The translations under genes were made by a program, and so were the position numbers. The notes under the pieces were generated by a model. It was not told the origin of the DNA. It searched no databases and worked only from the letters and a program-made list of their open reading frames with translations. DNA of 7,286 nt, from positions 1 through 7,286 of the forward strand of contig BEII01000081.1 in NCBI GenBank assembly GCA_002898935.1, given 5' to 3'. The stretch comes from a bacterium HR32. GTDB taxonomy: Bacteria > Sysuimicrobiota > Sysuimicrobiia > Sysuimicrobiales > Sysuimicrobiaceae. How positions within the stretch are numbered: position 1 is the stretch's first letter; every line of letters starts with the position of its first letter. This document shows positions 6,005 to 7,286 of this stretch, piece after piece.

Positions 6005-6011
6005 TTGGGGG

Positions 6012-6530
6012 TTGAACACGAGGCAGCTTACCGCCGGTGCGCTCGCGACCGCCCTGGTCACCGTGGCCACCATGGCGCTACGGGTGCCGGTACCCGCTAC
6101 CCAGGGGTACATCAACCTGGGTGAGACCGCCATCTACCTCACATCGCTGCTCCTGGGCCCGGGCTACGGGCTCGTGGCCGGTGGACTGGGATCCGCGCTG
6201 GCCGACCTGCTGGCTGGCTACACCCAGTTCGCGCCCTTCACGCTCGTCATCAAGGCCGTGGAGGGGTGGCTCGCCGGCACGCTGTTCTGGAGGGTACTGC
6301 AGGGGCCGGAGCACGCGGGGGCAGCGTGGGCTGTGCGGGCGCTGGTGTCGTGTGCGGTGGCTGGCTTGTGGATGGTGGCGGGCTACTACGGGGCCGAGTT
6401 CTTCTTCCTCGGCATCGGTCCCGCGGCCGCCGCGGAGGTGCCGGGCAACCTGTCCCAGGTGGTGGCCGGGCTCCTCGTGGGGCTTGCGGGCTACTCGGTC
6501 CTGCGCCGCGCCGTGGTCCCGCCCCGCTGA
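6012..6530 (+). CDS. ECF transporter S component (substrate-binding membrane subunit)
   Basis: A 172-residue integral membrane protein with about six hydrophobic segments (roughly residues 6-22, 37-49, 50-68, 72-94, 107-130 and 146-165). This matches the fold of energy-coupling-factor S components, which capture vitamins and are driven by a shared AAT module. Family-like text is LRVPVPATQGYINLGETAIYL (from residue 23), then LLLGPGYGLVAGGLGSALADLLAGY and FAPFTLVIKAVEGWLAG. No EcfA or EcfT gene is in the window, so it would use a module encoded elsewhere. The TTG start follows a strong Shine-Dalgarno. Its stop overlaps the next gene's ATG by one base (TGATG). Divergence from a PLP-dependent MocR regulator suggests a B6-type substrate, while the AIR-synthase-like partner would also fit a thiamine-pathway compound. 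The sequence alone does not decide. Confidence 0.85.
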   Translation: MNTRQLTAGALATALVTVATMALRVPVPATQGYINLGETAIYLTSLLLGPGYGLVAGGLGSALADLLAGYTQFAPFTLVIKAVEGWLAGTLFWRVLQGPEHAGAAWAVRALVSCAVAGLWMVAGYYGAEFFFLGIGPAAAAEVPGNLSQVVAGLLVGLAGYSVLRRAVVPPR

Positions 6531-7286
6531 TGCGGGCCGGAAAGGTTCCGCCCGAGCTCCTCGAGCGGCTGGTGTACCCGCACCTGGGCCGCCGGCCGGA
6601 CGTGCTGGTGCGGGCGCGGGTGGGCGAGGACTGCGCGGTGGTGGACTTCGGCGAGTGGGTGTGCGTGCTCACCACCGACCCCATCACGGGAGCCGGGCGC
6701 AACCTGGGCCGCATCGCCGTGTACGTGGCCACCAACGACCTGGCAGCCACTGGAGCCGAGCCGGTGGCCCTGCTCGTGGATGTGCTGCTGCGGGAAGGGG
6801 CAGGGGAGGAGGAGCTGTCCGAGCTGATGGAGGACCTGGGGCGTACCGCAGCGGAGGTCGGCGCGGAGGTGGTGGGCGGGCACACGGAGGTCACCGCGGG
6901 GCTCGACCGCACGCTGCTGGTCACCACCGCGGTGGGCCGCGCGCCCAAGGACGGCTTCGTCACCAGCTCAGGCGCCCGGCCGGGCGATGCGCTGGTGCTG
7001 ACGAAAGCGGCGGGGCTGGAGGGCACCGCCATCCTCGCGTCCGACTTCGAGGACTACTTCCAGGAGCGCCTGGGCGCGGACGTGGTGCGCCGGGCGCAGC
7101 GCTTCTTGGACGAGATCAGCGTGCTGCCAGAAGGGCGGGTGGCGGCGCGCGCTGGGGCCCGCGCCATGCACGACGCCACCGAGGGCGGGGTGGTGGCCGC
7201 AACTCTGGAGATGGCCCAAGCCTCCGGGGTGGGCGTGGAGCTGTACGTGGACCGCGTGCCCGTCCGTGCAGAGACCGAGGCCATTT
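6530..7286 (+). CDS. AIR-synthase-related (HypE/ThiL/PurM superfamily) protein, 3' end outside the window (partial)
   Basis: The first 252 residues of a PurM-like ATP-binding protein, open to the right edge. The opening GKVPPELLERLVYPHLG is typical of stand-alone HypE-like 'AIR synthase-related' proteins. Superfamily motifs follow in order: VGEDCAVVD (31-39), TTDPITG (48-54), NDLAATGAEP (69-78), VVGGHTEV (114-121), a domain boundary near GARPGDALVLTK (148-159), and MHDATEGGV (213-221). The superfamily uses ATP to activate a carbonyl, amide or phosphate: PurM in purine synthesis, ThiL in thiamine phosphate phosphorylation, SelD in selenophosphate synthesis, HypE in making the CN ligand of NiFe hydrogenase. 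The sequence looks closest to HypE-like proteins, but no hyp or hydrogenase gene is nearby, and the C-terminal cysteine that defines true HypE lies outside the window. It is coupled to the S-component gene by TGATG and has no Shine-Dalgarno of its own. A role as a kinase or activating enzyme for the transported compound is inference. Confidence 0.88.
   Translation, partial: MRAGKVPPELLERLVYPHLGRRPDVLVRARVGEDCAVVDFGEWVCVLTTDPITGAGRNLGRIAVYVATNDLAATGAEPVALLVDVLLREGAGEEELSELMEDLGRTAAEVGAEVVGGHTEVTAGLDRTLLVTTAVGRAPKDGFVTSSGARPGDALVLTKAAGLEGTAILASDFEDYFQERLGADVVRRAQRFLDEISVLPEGRVAARAGARAMHDATEGGVVAATLEMAQASGVGVELYVDRVPVRAETEAI

Noticed and set aside
5865..6011. N-terminal extension of the S component starting at the ATG at 5865
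   Set aside because: It would overlap the start of the divergent MocR gene and add residues unlike any S component. AGGAGGT before the TTG at 6012 explains the start better.
6530..7286. Calling the last gene hypE or thiL outright
   Set aside because: The visible motifs are shared across the AIR-synthase superfamily, the C-terminus is missing, and neither hydrogenase-maturation nor thiamine-synthesis genes are in the window.

Overview
The window is very G+C-rich (roughly 70% by eye, with nearly every third codon position G or C) and densely coding. It comes from a bacterial chromosome. Strong Shine-Dalgarno sequences, an HflX with what looks like the long N-terminal extension common in Bacillota, an ECF-transporter S component and an AIR-synthase-like protein suggest a high-GC, possibly thermophilic, deep-branching Bacillota-like or related lineage. 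That placement is inference and weak. No rRNA, tRNA, CRISPR array, insertion sequence or phage gene is visible.

Left part, plus strand (1-4227): the 3' part of hflX (ribosome-associated GTPase, open to the left edge), an SRPBCC/START-fold protein, a 48-residue single-pass membrane protein with a near-perfect Shine-Dalgarno, and a perfect 13-bp hairpin. Then come a DegT/StrS-type PLP sugar aminotransferase and, 5 bp later, a Gfo/Idh/MocA-type NAD(P)-dependent sugar dehydrogenase. The last two look like a dehydrogenase/transaminase pair that turns a sugar-nucleotide hydroxyl into an amine, as in the GnnA/GnnB and WbpB/WbpE pairs. The product probably feeds cell-envelope or surface-glycan synthesis.

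Middle, minus strand (4246-5927): a MocR/PdxR-type regulator (GntR winged helix fused to an aminotransferase fold) and, sharing a 4-nt GTGA overlap with its stop, a 74-residue stand-alone Lrp/AsnC ligand-binding (RAM) domain. These two converge on the dehydrogenase gene with an 18-bp gap.

Right part, plus strand (6012-7286): an ECF-transporter S component starting at TTG behind a strong Shine-Dalgarno, and a HypE/AIR-synthase-like protein joined to it by a TGATG overlap and cut by the right edge. The 84-bp region between this pair and the MocR gene contains an inverted repeat and plausible divergent promoters whose -35 boxes overlap. The simplest reading is a self-contained vitamin or cofactor uptake module: MocR (with the RAM protein) senses a metabolite and controls both itself and the divergent S component plus AIR-synthase-like enzyme. 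The transported compound cannot be read from the sequence; B6 and thiamine-pathway compounds are the obvious candidates. This four-gene module is the most interesting part of the window.
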